DNA of 64,000 bases, from the NCBI RefSeq assembly GCF_000772955.1, contig NZ_JPVO01000055.1, positions 637,936 to 701,935 on the forward strand. The letters are read 5' to 3'. This document shows positions 1 through 7,432 of the stretch, in pieces. The stretch is from Ureibacillus sinduriensis BLB-1 = JCM 15800. Its GTDB lineage: Bacteria > Bacillota > Bacilli > Bacillales_A > Planococcaceae. Position 1 is the stretch's first letter; every line of letters begins with the position of its first letter. The position numbers were made by a program, and so were the translations under genes. The notes beneath the pieces are model-generated. The model saw nothing but the letters and a program-made list of their open reading frames with translations, made no database searches and was not told the origin of the DNA.

Positions 1-663
1 AATAATGTGTATTTAATGGAAGCTTTCATGTATCAGTTTCATCCCCAGCATCGGCGTGTGAAGGAAATCATTGAAGCAGGGGAAATTGGGGAAGTAAAAT
101 TATACAAATCCAGCCATTCATTTGACTTTACAAATCGAGAAGGCAATATCCGCATGGACGCTTCAAAAGGAGGCGGCGCTCTATGGGATGTAGGATGCTA
201 CTCGGTTCACGCGATGAATTTAATCCTAAATCTCGAACCAAAAAAAGTGACATTCAGTGCAATCACCGATCCAAAAGCTCAAGTAGACGTTTCGGCATTT
301 GGAACGGTACAACTTGAACAAAATATTTATGGGTTAATTGATTGCAGTTTTGACATGACGGACCGTAATGAATATGAAATTATCGGAACGAAAGGCACGA
401 TAAAAGTAAAATATGCGTTCCGCCCGGATCATGTCAGTGGGAATGGCCAAATTATCATCACTAACAAATTGCTGGAGCGAAAAGAACAAGTTTCTGGCGA
501 TATTTACAAGCTGGAAGTCGAATTCTTCTCAAATATCGTGGCTAAAGGCGGCTCTTTGGAGGAGCACCACAAACATTCCAAGCGCAATGTAAAAGTTCTT
601 TTAGCGGCACAAGCTTCTCTTAAGGAAAATAGAGAAATTGAGATTAATGGGGATAATTTATGA
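1..663 (+). CDS. Gfo/Idh/MocA-family oxidoreductase, C-terminal part (5' end outside window)
   Basis: The reading frame is open from the first base, so this is the C-terminal ~220 residues of a larger protein. The opening residues 'MEAFMYQFHPQHRRVKEI' are the typical 'EAFMYRFHPQ' segment that follows the NAD(P)-binding Rossmann domain in Gfo/Idh/MocA dehydrogenases. 'GGGALWDVGCYSVHAMN' is the substrate-domain motif of the same family. These enzymes oxidise or reduce sugars and cyclitols using NAD(P); the substrate cannot be read here. The stop codon overlaps the start of the next gene (ATGA at 660-663), so the two genes are translationally coupled in a sugar-metabolism operon. Confidence 0.85.
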   Translation, partial: NNVYLMEAFMYQFHPQHRRVKEIIEAGEIGEVKLYKSSHSFDFTNREGNIRMDASKGGGALWDVGCYSVHAMNLILNLEPKKVTFSAITDPKAQVDVSAFGTVQLEQNIYGLIDCSFDMTDRNEYEIIGTKGTIKVKYAFRPDHVSGNGQIIITNKLLERKEQVSGDIYKLEVEFFSNIVAKGGSLEEHHKHSKRNVKVLLAAQASLKENREIEINGDNL

Positions 664-1691
664 TCACAGTACAGCCTTTTGGATCTTTAAATGGTGTACC
701 TATTGAAGAAATTACGATGACGAATAACAAGGGAATGTCGATAAGCAGTTGTACACTGGGGTGCATCATTACGGAAATTATGACGGAAGACCGTGAAGGA
801 AACTTTGAAAATGTTGTTTGCTCATTTGATTCAGCTAATGAATACCAGAGTAACCCTCAATATTTTGGGGCAGCAATTGGACGTTTTGCAGGCCGTTTAG
901 AAAATGCACTCGTCGAAATTGATGGGGTCGTACACTCCATTGAACCAAATGAAGGTGGAAAACACCTTCTTCATGGAGGAAATAAAGGTTTTCATAATCA
1001 AATATGGAGGTATGAGACAGGTAGTACAGAACAGGGCCTTTTTACAAAATATTTGTCAACAGGCACCCAGGATGGCTTTCCCGGTACCCTTACAATGACA
1101 ATCAACTATATATTGACAAACGATAACGAGTTAATCATTGAGTATAATGGAGAATCGGATAAAAATACGCTCCTGAATTGTACAAATCATAGCTATTTTA
1201 ACTTAAGCGGGAATCTGCAGCGAACGATACATGATCATGAACTGCAATTCTGCTCCAAGCATATGCTTTATCTCGATGAAGAAGGGCTGCCATTAGGTGA
1301 ACTGGTGAAAGTAGTAGGCACACCATTTGATTTCAATACAAAACGAACTTTAAATTCAATAATTGGTAGTCGTCATTCTCAAGTAAGTTTAGCAAACGGT
1401 GGTATCGACCATCCGTTTCTTTTGGAGTCAGGGGTAATCCATTTATCCGAAGAACAAAGCGGTCGGCAACTAACTATCAAAACAGATGACCCTGCAGTTG
1501 TAATTTATACGGGCAGCAAGATTGGAAATGGGTTTTCCTTTAAAAAAGCACAAGCACAAAATTACTTGGGTCTTTGTCTAGAGGTCCAAAATTTGCCGAA
1601 TAGTATGAAGTATAGGCATTTTCCAAGCTCGATTTTACGAAAAGGGGAAAGATACTATAAGAAAACGACTTATAAGTTTTCCGTGGAATAG
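660..1691 (+). CDS. galM: Aldose 1-epimerase (galactose mutarotase family)
   Basis: The 343-aa length is normal for GalM. The enzyme interconverts alpha and beta anomers of aldoses in the cytoplasm. Visible motifs are 'FGAAIGRFAGRLENA' near the N-terminus, 'GGKHLLHGG' (substrate-binding His region), 'TNHSYFNLSG' with the catalytic acid His at about residue 177, and 'LGLCLEVQNLPNS' with the catalytic base Glu at about residue 308. The start overlaps the stop of the upstream dehydrogenase by ATGA coupling, and the pairing with a sugar dehydrogenase fits a carbohydrate catabolism operon. The gene ends just before the tandem repeat array; no strong terminator was seen right after it. Confidence 0.88.
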   Translation: MITVQPFGSLNGVPIEEITMTNNKGMSISSCTLGCIITEIMTEDREGNFENVVCSFDSANEYQSNPQYFGAAIGRFAGRLENALVEIDGVVHSIEPNEGGKHLLHGGNKGFHNQIWRYETGSTEQGLFTKYLSTGTQDGFPGTLTMTINYILTNDNELIIEYNGESDKNTLLNCTNHSYFNLSGNLQRTIHDHELQFCSKHMLYLDEEGLPLGELVKVVGTPFDFNTKRTLNSIIGSRHSQVSLANGGIDHPFLLESGVIHLSEEQSGRQLTIKTDDPAVVIYTGSKIGNGFSFKKAQAQNYLGLCLEVQNLPNSMKYRHFPSSILRKGERYYKKTTYKFSVE

Positions 1692-1823
1692 AATGCCATG
1701 AAGATTATGCTATTAGTTCGCAAAGTCCCTCTGCATGATTTATTAATAGTAATCGTCACTTAATACGATGGAATGTACTATGTTTAAAAAGAGAGTTGCA
1801 AAATAAAATACTAAATAGTAATA

Positions 1824-1852
1824 TAATATTGAAGCTGCGTTGTACGTATAAT
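1824..1852 (+). promoter_or_regulatory. Candidate sporulation-type (sigma-E-like) promoter of repeat unit 1
   Basis: TAATATT (1824-1830), a 14-nt spacer, then CGTATAAT (1845-1852) resembles the sigma-E layout (about ATATT, 14 nt, CATACAnT). The same arrangement recurs in units 2 and 3; in unit 4 the second box is CGTAGAAT. The -10-like box alone could also be read as TATAAT, but no matching sigma-A -35 box lies 17 nt upstream. This is inference from the consensus only. Confidence 0.35.
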
Positions 1853-1898
1853 ATTAAGTTTTAACCTTTAAGCTGTAACAGGGAGTTTTAGATCAAAG

Positions 1899-1931
1899 AT
1901 GGAATGGCGGGCATCACACCGAGGTGAATGA
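1899..1931 (+). CDS. 10-codon leader ORF, repeat unit 1 (also 2163-2195, 2427-2459, 2691-2723)
   Basis: Each unit encodes MEWRASHRGE, and its TGA stop overlaps the ATG of the following peptide ORF in the arrangement ATGA. The leader is unchanged in all four units, although unit 4 differs just before its start (GATCGAGG instead of GATCAAAG). Such overlap usually couples translation of two ORFs. The leader could be a regulatory leader peptide or simply conserved RNA; the sequence cannot decide. Confidence 0.35.
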   Translation: MEWRASHRGE

Positions 1932-2041
1932 TGATGAACAGGAAATCTTTTGCGAACACCCACTTTGAGGAGTGGTGGTTAAAAACTTTCTATAATCAAT
2001 ACGGCAAGGCGGCTCCTAAAATGATGAACATCAAAATATAG
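1928..2041 (+). CDS. Small aromatic-rich peptide, repeat unit 1 (37 aa)
   Basis: It starts at the first of three consecutive ATG codons, preceded by GAGGTG at good spacing. The core, residues 13-29, is FEEWWLKTFYNQYGKAA, rich in aromatic residues and mildly basic, followed by the tail PKMMNIKI. There is no signal peptide, no double-glycine leader and no Cys. I do not recognise the family. Being repeated four times with the ribosome site and reading frame kept argues for a real peptide; possibilities include a spore-associated peptide, a leaderless antimicrobial or a signalling peptide, none of which is shown. Confidence 0.6.
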   Translation: MMMNRKSFANTHFEEWWLKTFYNQYGKAAPKMMNIKI

Positions 2042-2191
2042 TTATTGCAGAATAACTACTTGAAAAAGATAATACTTTTTGTTAATATAATATTAAAGCT
2101 GCGTTGTACGTATAATATTAAGTTTTAACCTTTAAGCTGTAACAGGGAGTTTTAGATCAAAGATGGAATGGCGGGCATCACACCGAGGTGA

Positions 2192-2305
2192 ATGATGATG
2201 AACAGGAAATCTTTTGCAAACACCCACTTTGAGGAGTGGTGGTTAAAAACTTTCTATAATCATTACGGCAAGGCGGCTCCTAAAATGATGAACATCAAAA
2301 TATAG
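2192..2305 (+). CDS. Small aromatic-rich peptide, repeat unit 2 (37 aa)
   Basis: Same peptide as unit 1 with one visible core change, FYNHYGK in place of FYNQYGK. The ribosome site, triple ATG and 10-codon leader are preserved. The GCG/GCA difference at the Ala codon is silent, as expected for a maintained coding sequence. Confidence 0.6.
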   Translation: MMMNRKSFANTHFEEWWLKTFYNHYGKAAPKMMNIKI

Positions 2306-2455
2306 TTATTGCAGAATAACTACTTGAAAAAGATAATACTTTTTGTTAATATAATATTAAAGCTGCGTTGTACGTATAATATTAAGTTTTAACCTTTAAG
2401 CTGTAACAGGGAGTTTTAGATCAAAGATGGAATGGCGGGCATCACACCGAGGTGA

Positions 2456-2569
2456 ATGATGATGAACAGGAAATCTTTTGCGAACACCCACTTTGAGGAG
2501 TGGTGGTTAAAAACTTTCTATAATCATTACGGCAAGGCGGCTCCTAAAATGATAAACATCAAAATATAG
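2456..2569 (+). CDS. Small aromatic-rich peptide, repeat unit 3 (37 aa)
   Basis: Same peptide with the FYNHYGK core of unit 2 and a conservative tail change (KMINIKI instead of KMMNIKI). All upstream signals are intact. Confidence 0.6.
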   Translation: MMMNRKSFANTHFEEWWLKTFYNHYGKAAPKMINIKI

Positions 2570-2719
2570 TTATTGCAGAATAACTACTTGAAAAAGATAA
2601 TACTTTTTGTTAATATAATATTAAAGCTGCGTTGTACGTAGAATATTAAGTTTTAACCTTTAAGCTGTAACAGGGAGTTTTAGATCGAGGATGGAATGGC
2701 GGGCATCACACCGAGGTGA

Positions 2720-2818
2720 ATGATGATAAACAGGAAATTTTTTGCGAACACCCACTTTGAGGAGTGGTGGTTAAAAACTTTCTATAATCATTACGGCAAG
2801 GCGGCTTCTCATACATAA
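2720..2818 (+). CDS. Small aromatic-rich peptide, repeat unit 4 (32 aa, divergent tail)
   Basis: Starts MMINRKFFANTHFEEWW; S7 is changed to F and the C-terminus is replaced by ASHT. The conserved FEEWWLKTFYNHYGKAA core is untouched although the flanking residues drift, which suggests selection on the core. A rho-independent terminator follows within 20 bp, so this is the end of the array. Confidence 0.55.
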   Translation: MMINRKFFANTHFEEWWLKTFYNHYGKAASHT

Positions 2819-2832
2819 AGCTATTAATTAAT

Positions 2833-2878
2833 AAAGAGTGTAATCAAAATCGGCTAAGATTTTGTTTACACTCTTTTT
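2833..2878 (+). terminator. Rho-independent terminator ending the peptide array
   Basis: Nearly perfect 19-bp hairpin whose arms begin AAAGAGTGTAA and end TTACACTCTTT, followed by a T-rich run. Confidence 0.85.
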
Positions 2879-3013
2879 GTTTACTCTATAAGTAAATATT
2901 CTGGAAATTTACTAAGAGTATAGTGAATTGAATTATTGTGGCAGAGTAAAAAGTGGAGAGTGTTAAAAGTTCTCAAATGAGAGGGGAATGGGTGATAATG
3001 CTAGTTTACCAAA

Positions 3014-3053
3014 TTAAAAGGAGGGGCTTACTTGAATAAGTAAACCCCTCCAT
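3014..3053 (-). terminator. Terminator of the deacetylase gene
   Basis: GGAGGGGCTTACTT paired with AAGTAAACCCCTCC; read on the minus strand it is followed by TTTTAATTT, so it ends transcription from the gene at 3088-4014. Confidence 0.75.
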
Positions 3054-3087
3054 TGATCTGGTAGGTATGAATTGATATTTTTCCGAT

Positions 3088-4014
3088 TTAATCAATCCGT
3101 TTCTCGCTCAACAGCTCGCTTACTGTCCCCAGTTTAAAGCCATTCCCTTTGATTTCTGTGATCATGGCATCCATTCCTTCAGCAACAGGCTGTGTGGGAT
3201 GCATGAGTATCATCGAACCATTTTCTACTTTAGAAACAACGCGGTTAACCATCTCGGATGCTGGAGGGTTTTTCCAATCCACGGTATCGACTGTCCATAA
3301 AATGGTTTTCATATTTAATTGTTCGGCGACTTGAACTGTTGTCTCGTTGAAACTGCCACTTGGAGGCGCAAACCATTTCGGTTTTACCTCAAGTGTTTCT
3401 TCAATCACTTGATTTGTTTTGACCAATTCCTCTTTCGTTTCTTCCATCGAACGTTGTTGGAGATCCGGGTGATTATAAGCATGGTTTCCAATCTCATGAC
3501 CGGCATCTTTTATTTTCTTGGCGACCTCTGGGTTCTTTTTCACCCAACTTCCATCAAAGAAAAATGTTGCTTTTGTTTGATGTTTTTCCAGAACTTCAAG
3601 AATTCCCGGGATAAATTCGTTCCCCCAGGCCACATTAATCAAGAAACCAACCATGGGCTTTTGTGGGTTCCCTCTATAAATTGGTTGGTTATCGAAATCC
3701 TTTAGATGGATTTTGGGTGGAATTTCTTTATAAACGATCTTTTTTTCATTGAATGTACCTTTGGACTTCATTTTTTTGTAGCTGGCTTTAATATCTACCG
3801 TTCGTCCATTGTAGCCGGGGATTGCTTTCCAAACAGAATCAATTTTGGCATCAATCGGTTCACGGTTGTTTTCATCACTGAACTTCTCTATTGCTCTAAA
3901 TAATTCATTCTTAGTCATTTTTGCTGAACCCACCATTGGGGATGCAGCAAATGGCCCAATCAACAACACTATACTTGATAACAGTAAAAGGAATTTAAAA
4001 TAGCGTCTTTTCAT
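3088..4014 (-). CDS. YlxY-like polysaccharide deacetylase family protein
   Basis: 308 aa. An N-terminal signal segment (KRRYFKFLLLLSSIVLLIGPFAAS) is followed by a short helical region and a CE4 (NodB) domain from about residue 120. The metal-binding His pair is present in 'GNHAYNHPDL'. The usual first motif TFDDG, which supplies the catalytic Asp, is replaced by 'INVAWGNE', and the Arg motif reads 'FAPPSGSFN'. The same replacement is what I remember of B. subtilis YlxY, so this is probably that subfamily. An exported cell-wall or spore-cortex role is likely, but normal deacetylase chemistry is doubtful without the Asp. It is a single-gene unit with its own terminator. Confidence 0.82.
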   Translation of the reverse strand: MKRRYFKFLLLLSSIVLLIGPFAASPMVGSAKMTKNELFRAIEKFSDENNREPIDAKIDSVWKAIPGYNGRTVDIKASYKKMKSKGTFNEKKIVYKEIPPKIHLKDFDNQPIYRGNPQKPMVGFLINVAWGNEFIPGILEVLEKHQTKATFFFDGSWVKKNPEVAKKIKDAGHEIGNHAYNHPDLQQRSMEETKEELVKTNQVIEETLEVKPKWFAPPSGSFNETTVQVAEQLNMKTILWTVDTVDWKNPPASEMVNRVVSKVENGSMILMHPTQPVAEGMDAMITEIKGNGFKLGTVSELLSEKRID

Positions 4015-4241
4015 TTTTTCTCCTTAATCAATTTAAATGGAATTTTTGACGTTCTTATTTTTCCCCGCTCACCAAAGAATTATGTCCTGCAATGTTCAAT
4101 ACGGATTTCCAAATACTGGAGCGGAAAAGTCGGTAGCTGTCTCACAGTGCAATCGCTAAACTGTTAAATGGCAGGAAGAAATTTGTTATCTATGTTATAT
4201 TTTAGAATATCAGTCTTATAGTATGGAAAGGGCGGGACCTA

Positions 4242-4637
4242 TTGGAAAATATTAACCCTTCATATGAATTCAAAATAATGGTTCAAGAAGTTCTAAACTC
4301 CGAGTTATCCTATCGTATATACGTAGAATATATAGGTGACTTGGATTTCTATGAAAAGCTTATCGGGATTGCAATCAGGGACCGTGTTTTATTTACCGGA
4401 AGACCGGCACCCATTACGATGAAATGGTTATTTAAAACAAACTATCTCTATTATTTGGAGCAAAAAACGGATAAAAAAACGAACCCTAAGTACCTTTCTT
4501 GGAATTTAGAAGACATCTTAAGAAAAAAAGATAATTTATTGCTCTTTAATGACAGGGTACTGGTAATTGAATTTCAAAAGGCGCTTTTAACTTTCCTGAA
4601 TGAATTTGCACAACAGATTAAGCAAGGAAAGCTCTAA
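4242..4637 (+). CDS. Hypothetical protein, 131 aa
   Basis: Starts at TTG preceded by GGGCGGG. It is a soluble, charged protein without membrane segments or recognisable motif ('IAIRDRVLFTGRPAPITMKWLF' lies in the middle). It stands alone between the deacetylase and the yva operon. I do not recognise the family. Confidence 0.6.
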   Translation: MENINPSYEFKIMVQEVLNSELSYRIYVEYIGDLDFYEKLIGIAIRDRVLFTGRPAPITMKWLFKTNYLYYLEQKTDKKTNPKYLSWNLEDILRKKDNLLLFNDRVLVIEFQKALLTFLNEFAQQIKQGKL

Positions 4638-4858
4638 GTTTTGTCTTTGAACTGTTTTGGAAACTAACTATTGTCTATTCAATGAATCCTAATTTAGATA
4701 ATGCGAGGAATTTATAACTTTTTTATACATAGTGTTAGTCAGTTGTTTGAGGTAACAAAAGAAACAAGAGGTACGAAGTTGAATTTTATTTAATACATTT
4801 ATAAACAAGTCATACGAAATGTATTTGCCACTTATACAATGACAGGGGCTGCGAAATC
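4638..4858. other. Intergenic region with no recognised feature
   Basis: AT-rich, with no convincing ORF, hairpin or repeat. It precedes a possible short ORF and a terminator. Confidence 0.5.
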
Positions 4859-4933
4859 ATGAATACCGATATCGAGAGGCATAAGGAAATATTAAGTCAC
4901 TTTTTAGATTGGGAAGTTCAGGCAAAATCTTGA
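4859..4933 (+). CDS. Possible 24-codon small ORF in front of a terminator
   Basis: ATG with an upstream AGGGGC at plausible spacing encodes a 24-aa charged peptide (begins MNTDIERHKEILSHF) and is followed 12 bp later by a strong terminator. It may be a small protein or an sRNA transcript; support is weak. Confidence 0.25.
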   Translation: MNTDIERHKEILSHFLDWEVQAKS

Positions 4934-4944
4934 CACTACACACG

Positions 4945-4977
4945 AAGGGGCATATCCAAAAAGGATATGCCCTTTTT
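4945..4977 (+). terminator. Rho-independent terminator
   Basis: GGGGCATATCC, AAAAA loop, GGATATGCCC, then a T run. It indicates a transcript arriving from about 4650-4940. Confidence 0.8.
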
Positions 4978-5110
4978 GTTATAGGTTGATCGCCTGAAAG
5001 TTGCTGAATACGGCTGGCAAAATGACCTGAGCCTCTTTTAACCGGCAATAATAAAGAATTGAATAGTTTATCCAATTGGAAATGAAATGGATAAAGTTAG
5101 ATAGCATTTA

Positions 5111-5139
5111 TTGACATTTGGTGAAATGAATTATATTAT
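5111..5139 (+). promoter_or_regulatory. Sigma-A promoter of the yvaF operon
   Basis: TTGACA (5111-5116), 17-nt spacer, TATTAT (5134-5139). Confidence 0.75.
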
Positions 5140-5153
5140 TACGTAGAAAATAA

Positions 5154-5181
5154 GGAAAATATTATATTTTTTATATTTTCC
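5154..5181. promoter_or_regulatory. Candidate YvaF operator
   Basis: Inverted repeat GGAAAATA (5154-5161), 12 nt, TATTTTCC (5174-5181), between the promoter and the regulator start. This is the usual place for autoregulation by a TetR repressor. Confidence 0.5.
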
Positions 5182-5197
5182 AATGGTGAGGTGGAGA

Positions 5198-5758
5198 ATG
5201 AAAGAAAGAATACTGGACGCTTCGCGAAGAGCATTTGAAAAAAAAGGGTTTCGATTTACTATGGGTGAATTGGCACGCCATCTTCGGGTAAGTACCAAAA
5301 CACTTTACGGGTACTATCCTTCGAAGGATCAGCTAATTGGGGATATTTTAACTGACGCAATCGATAAACTAAAATTAAAGGAAAAAGAAACTTTGCATAA
5401 TCCAAGTTTGGATAATATAGAAAAGCTCAGGAAGTGCCTTATCTTAGTTCCGGCAGAGTTTCAATTTGCGCAACTTAGCCATTTAGAGGAACTCCAACGT
5501 TATTATCCGAAACAATGGGAAATGCTTGATCAATTTATTAATGAACAGTGGACGGGCATAGTTGCTTTAATCAACGAAGGAATTCTATCAGGAACAATAC
5601 GGCCTTTTAATACGGAAACTTTTATTGATTTATATATCGGGGGACTTTATCGATTAATGGAAAACTCATCACGAAACGAAAATAGGAGTACACTTCTCGA
5701 AACATTAAAGGAAATGGTTGATATTCTTTTAGTAGGAATTCTGGAGAAAGAAGGTTGA
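5198..5758 (+). CDS. yvaF: TetR/AcrR-family transcriptional regulator
   Basis: 186 aa from the ATG at 5198, preceded by GAGGTGG at proper spacing; an ATG at 5183 has no ribosome site. The N-terminal helix-turn-helix is clear ('FTMGELARHLRVSTKTLYGYYPSKDQLIGDI', in two pieces FTMGELARHLRVSTKTLYGY and YPSKDQLIGDI). The C-terminal ligand-binding half is less typical. The order regulator, SMR transporter, small membrane protein matches the B. subtilis yvaF-yvaE-yvaD cluster, so it probably represses the exporter and itself until a toxic cation binds. Confidence 0.85.
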   Translation: MKERILDASRRAFEKKGFRFTMGELARHLRVSTKTLYGYYPSKDQLIGDILTDAIDKLKLKEKETLHNPSLDNIEKLRKCLILVPAEFQFAQLSHLEELQRYYPKQWEMLDQFINEQWTGIVALINEGILSGTIRPFNTETFIDLYIGGLYRLMENSSRNENRSTLLETLKEMVDILLVGILEKEG

Positions 5759-5764
5759 TGGAAC

Positions 5765-6142
5765 ATGCATTGGGTGCTATTGTTATTGGCAATATTAGCG
5801 GAAGTCGCAGGTACATTATCGATGAAATTATCGGAAGGTTTTAGCAAGATCATCCCTTCTATATCGCTTATTATCTTTTATGTATTGAGCTTATCTCTCT
5901 TGAATTTTTCATTGAAAGGAATTGAAGTTAGCATAGCATATGCCATATGGTCTGGAGTTGGGACTGCTTTAGTAGTAGTAATCGGCGTTTTCTTCTTTTC
6001 GGAAAACCTAACAATTATAAAAATAATTTCAATCGTATTAATTATTCTAGGTGTTGTTGGCCTTAACCTGGGGGAACAACAAGATGATAAAAGTTCGTTT
6101 CGTGAGCAAGTTGAACATAGCGAAGATATTGGCAGGAATTAA
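5765..6142 (+). CDS. yvaE: Small multidrug resistance (SMR) transporter
   Basis: 125 aa with four hydrophobic helices. The essential membrane Glu of the SMR/EmrE family is present at residue 13 in 'LLAILAEVAGTLSMKLSEGF', and the 'AYAIWSGVGTALV' motif of helix 3 is intact. SMR proteins export cationic toxins in exchange for protons as dimers. The C-terminal extension (EQQDDKSSFREQVEHSEDIG) is hydrophilic and longer than in EmrE (110 aa). It starts 6 bp after the yvaF stop and is co-transcribed. Confidence 0.9.
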   Translation: MHWVLLLLAILAEVAGTLSMKLSEGFSKIIPSISLIIFYVLSLSLLNFSLKGIEVSIAYAIWSGVGTALVVVIGVFFFSENLTIIKIISIVLIILGVVGLNLGEQQDDKSSFREQVEHSEDIGRN

Positions 6143-6195
6143 ATCATCAACATACAATCGTGATATTCCAAAAGTAATTATGCGGAGGTTCTTAT

Positions 6196-6609
6196 ATGAG
6201 AAATTCTTTGAAGATCTTATTCTTGCTTACGGATATAGGTTTTATAGTTTACTGGATTGTAACAGTATTTGGGTTAATTCCAAAGGAGTATGTATATCAA
6301 GACTATCAAAATGAATTATTAGTAATCTGGAATTGGTCGTTTTTCCCCCTGGATATTCTAATTTCCATAACGGGGTTAATAAGTCTCTATCTATCTAGAG
6401 AAAAAGATTCGAGATGGATGCCTTTTGCACTGATCTCGCTAACTTTAACCTTTACATCTGGATTGCAGGCAATTGTTTTTTGGACTATAAAGCAAGATTT
6501 TGACCTTATGTGGTGGATACCAAATCTTTATTTGTTACTCTATCCATTATATTTTATTCCATTATTACTGAAGTTACACCGTGGTACACCAAAAGAGGTG
6601 TCACTTTGA
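6196..6609 (+). CDS. yvaD: YvaD-like membrane protein (DUF5360 type)
   Basis: 137 aa, four predicted membrane helices, with the opening 'LLTDIGFIVYWIVTVFGLIP' resembling B. subtilis YvaD. A ribosome site GGAGG lies in front of ATG 6196. Function unknown; its place after yvaE suggests an accessory role in the same efflux operon. Confidence 0.75.
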   Translation: MRNSLKILFLLTDIGFIVYWIVTVFGLIPKEYVYQDYQNELLVIWNWSFFPLDILISITGLISLYLSREKDSRWMPFALISLTLTFTSGLQAIVFWTIKQDFDLMWWIPNLYLLLYPLYFIPLLLKLHRGTPKEVSL

Positions 6610-6618
6610 CAGGATGAA

Positions 6619-6645
6619 AGGCTATTGAAATATTTTCAATAGCCT
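6619..6645. terminator. Hairpin after yvaD
   Basis: Perfect 12-bp stem AGGCTATTGAAA / TTTCAATAGCCT with a 3-nt loop. No long T run follows, so termination efficiency is uncertain. Confidence 0.55.
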
Positions 6646-6777
6646 CTAAAAACACGATATATCTACTTTGAACAGATTTTGTCCAGTTGATTCACCAGTG
6701 ACGATGACAAGTATATTCAGTAGATTTTGTTTACTTTCAATTTGATGGTTTTTTTTAAAATACCTGATTTGAAGATC

Positions 6778-7323
6778 TTACATATCCATTTTAACGTTCC
6801 TTCCTGGATAGAAAGCCGATTGAGGATCCAATTGATTTTCTTTAGCCGTTCGCAAGCTGGGAATTAGCTTGAAAACAACTGTATGACTCCCTAATGAGGA
6901 GCGATATCTCTCCACATGTGTTTGCGAAAGGCTATGTTCATAGTAGCCGGGTACGTATTTATCCAACATTCCCTGCATAGCCGAAGTAGCCTCATTTAAA
7001 TCACTTACCGTTTCCAGTATTCCGAACAGCATCACACTCATATAAGCCGTATCTGTTTTCGCGGGTATAGGACTGACCATTGTCCCGTAATCTTCAGATA
7101 TCGTGAAACAACAATTGGCGTTGGACTGAATCAAATCTATTTTTCTTCCATGAGCTGCCCCGTGAAAATATAAAGCCCCATTCATCCAGATAAAATTCAA
7201 AGGGACAACATAAGGGAGCTCACCGTCCGTTAATCCCAGGTAACCGGTCCGTGCAAGGCTTAAAAATTGATCAATGCGTTCATCATCTTTACATACTAAT
7301 TTTTCTTGTCGGATATTTTGCAT
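6778..7323 (-). CDS. Pyridoxamine 5'-phosphate oxidase-like flavin protein (NimA-related)
   Basis: 181 aa from the ATG at 7323, preceded by AAGGATGAG; the longer frame to 7356 lacks a ribosome site. Sequence features are the split-barrel start 'IDQFLSLARTGYLGLTDGE', 'PYVVPLNFIWMNGALYFHGA', 'GRKIDLIQSN' and 'CCFTISED', as in the PNPOx/NimA group that binds FMN or haem. The gene is divergent from a MocR-type regulator, a common arrangement in which MocR controls a B6- or flavin-related partner. Substrate unknown. Confidence 0.82.
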   Translation of the reverse strand: MQNIRQEKLVCKDDERIDQFLSLARTGYLGLTDGELPYVVPLNFIWMNGALYFHGAAHGRKIDLIQSNANCCFTISEDYGTMVSPIPAKTDTAYMSVMLFGILETVSDLNEATSAMQGMLDKYVPGYYEHSLSQTHVERYRSSLGSHTVVFKLIPSLRTAKENQLDPQSAFYPGRNVKMDM

Positions 7324-7432
7324 TTTTATCTCATCCTTCTTTATTAAGTGATACAATCATTCTAAGAAAATACTGTACATGATGAAAGTGACAGAAATTA
7401 AAAGTTTAATAGGGACAGTTGGAGGGTTGAAA

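Larger units (their letters stand above)
1818..2818 (+). repeat. Four-copy tandem array of a 264-bp unit carrying a small peptide gene
   Basis: Units begin at GCTGCGTTGTACGTA at 1834, 2098, 2362 and 2626, spaced exactly 264 bp. Units 1-3 are nearly identical over their full length; unit 4 is more diverged and its last part is replaced by a different peptide tail and a terminator. Each unit contains, in order: an AT-rich promoter-like segment, a conserved leader ending in a 10-codon ORF (MEWRASHRGE), a strong ribosome site (CCGAGGTGA), a 32-37 codon ORF and an AT-rich spacer with small inverted repeats (GTTATT gcag AATAAC, and AAAAAG ataata CTTTTT). No transposase or flanking target-site duplication was seen. 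The exact period and high identity point to recent unequal recombination. Confidence 0.9.

Noticed and set aside
1818..2818. Known riboswitch or insertion sequence
   Set aside because: No match to a riboswitch family I know, no transposase and no terminal inverted repeats; coding evidence in units is stronger.
4857..5075. 72-aa minus-strand ORF
   Set aside because: It runs through a terminator hairpin and has no ribosome site or family resemblance.
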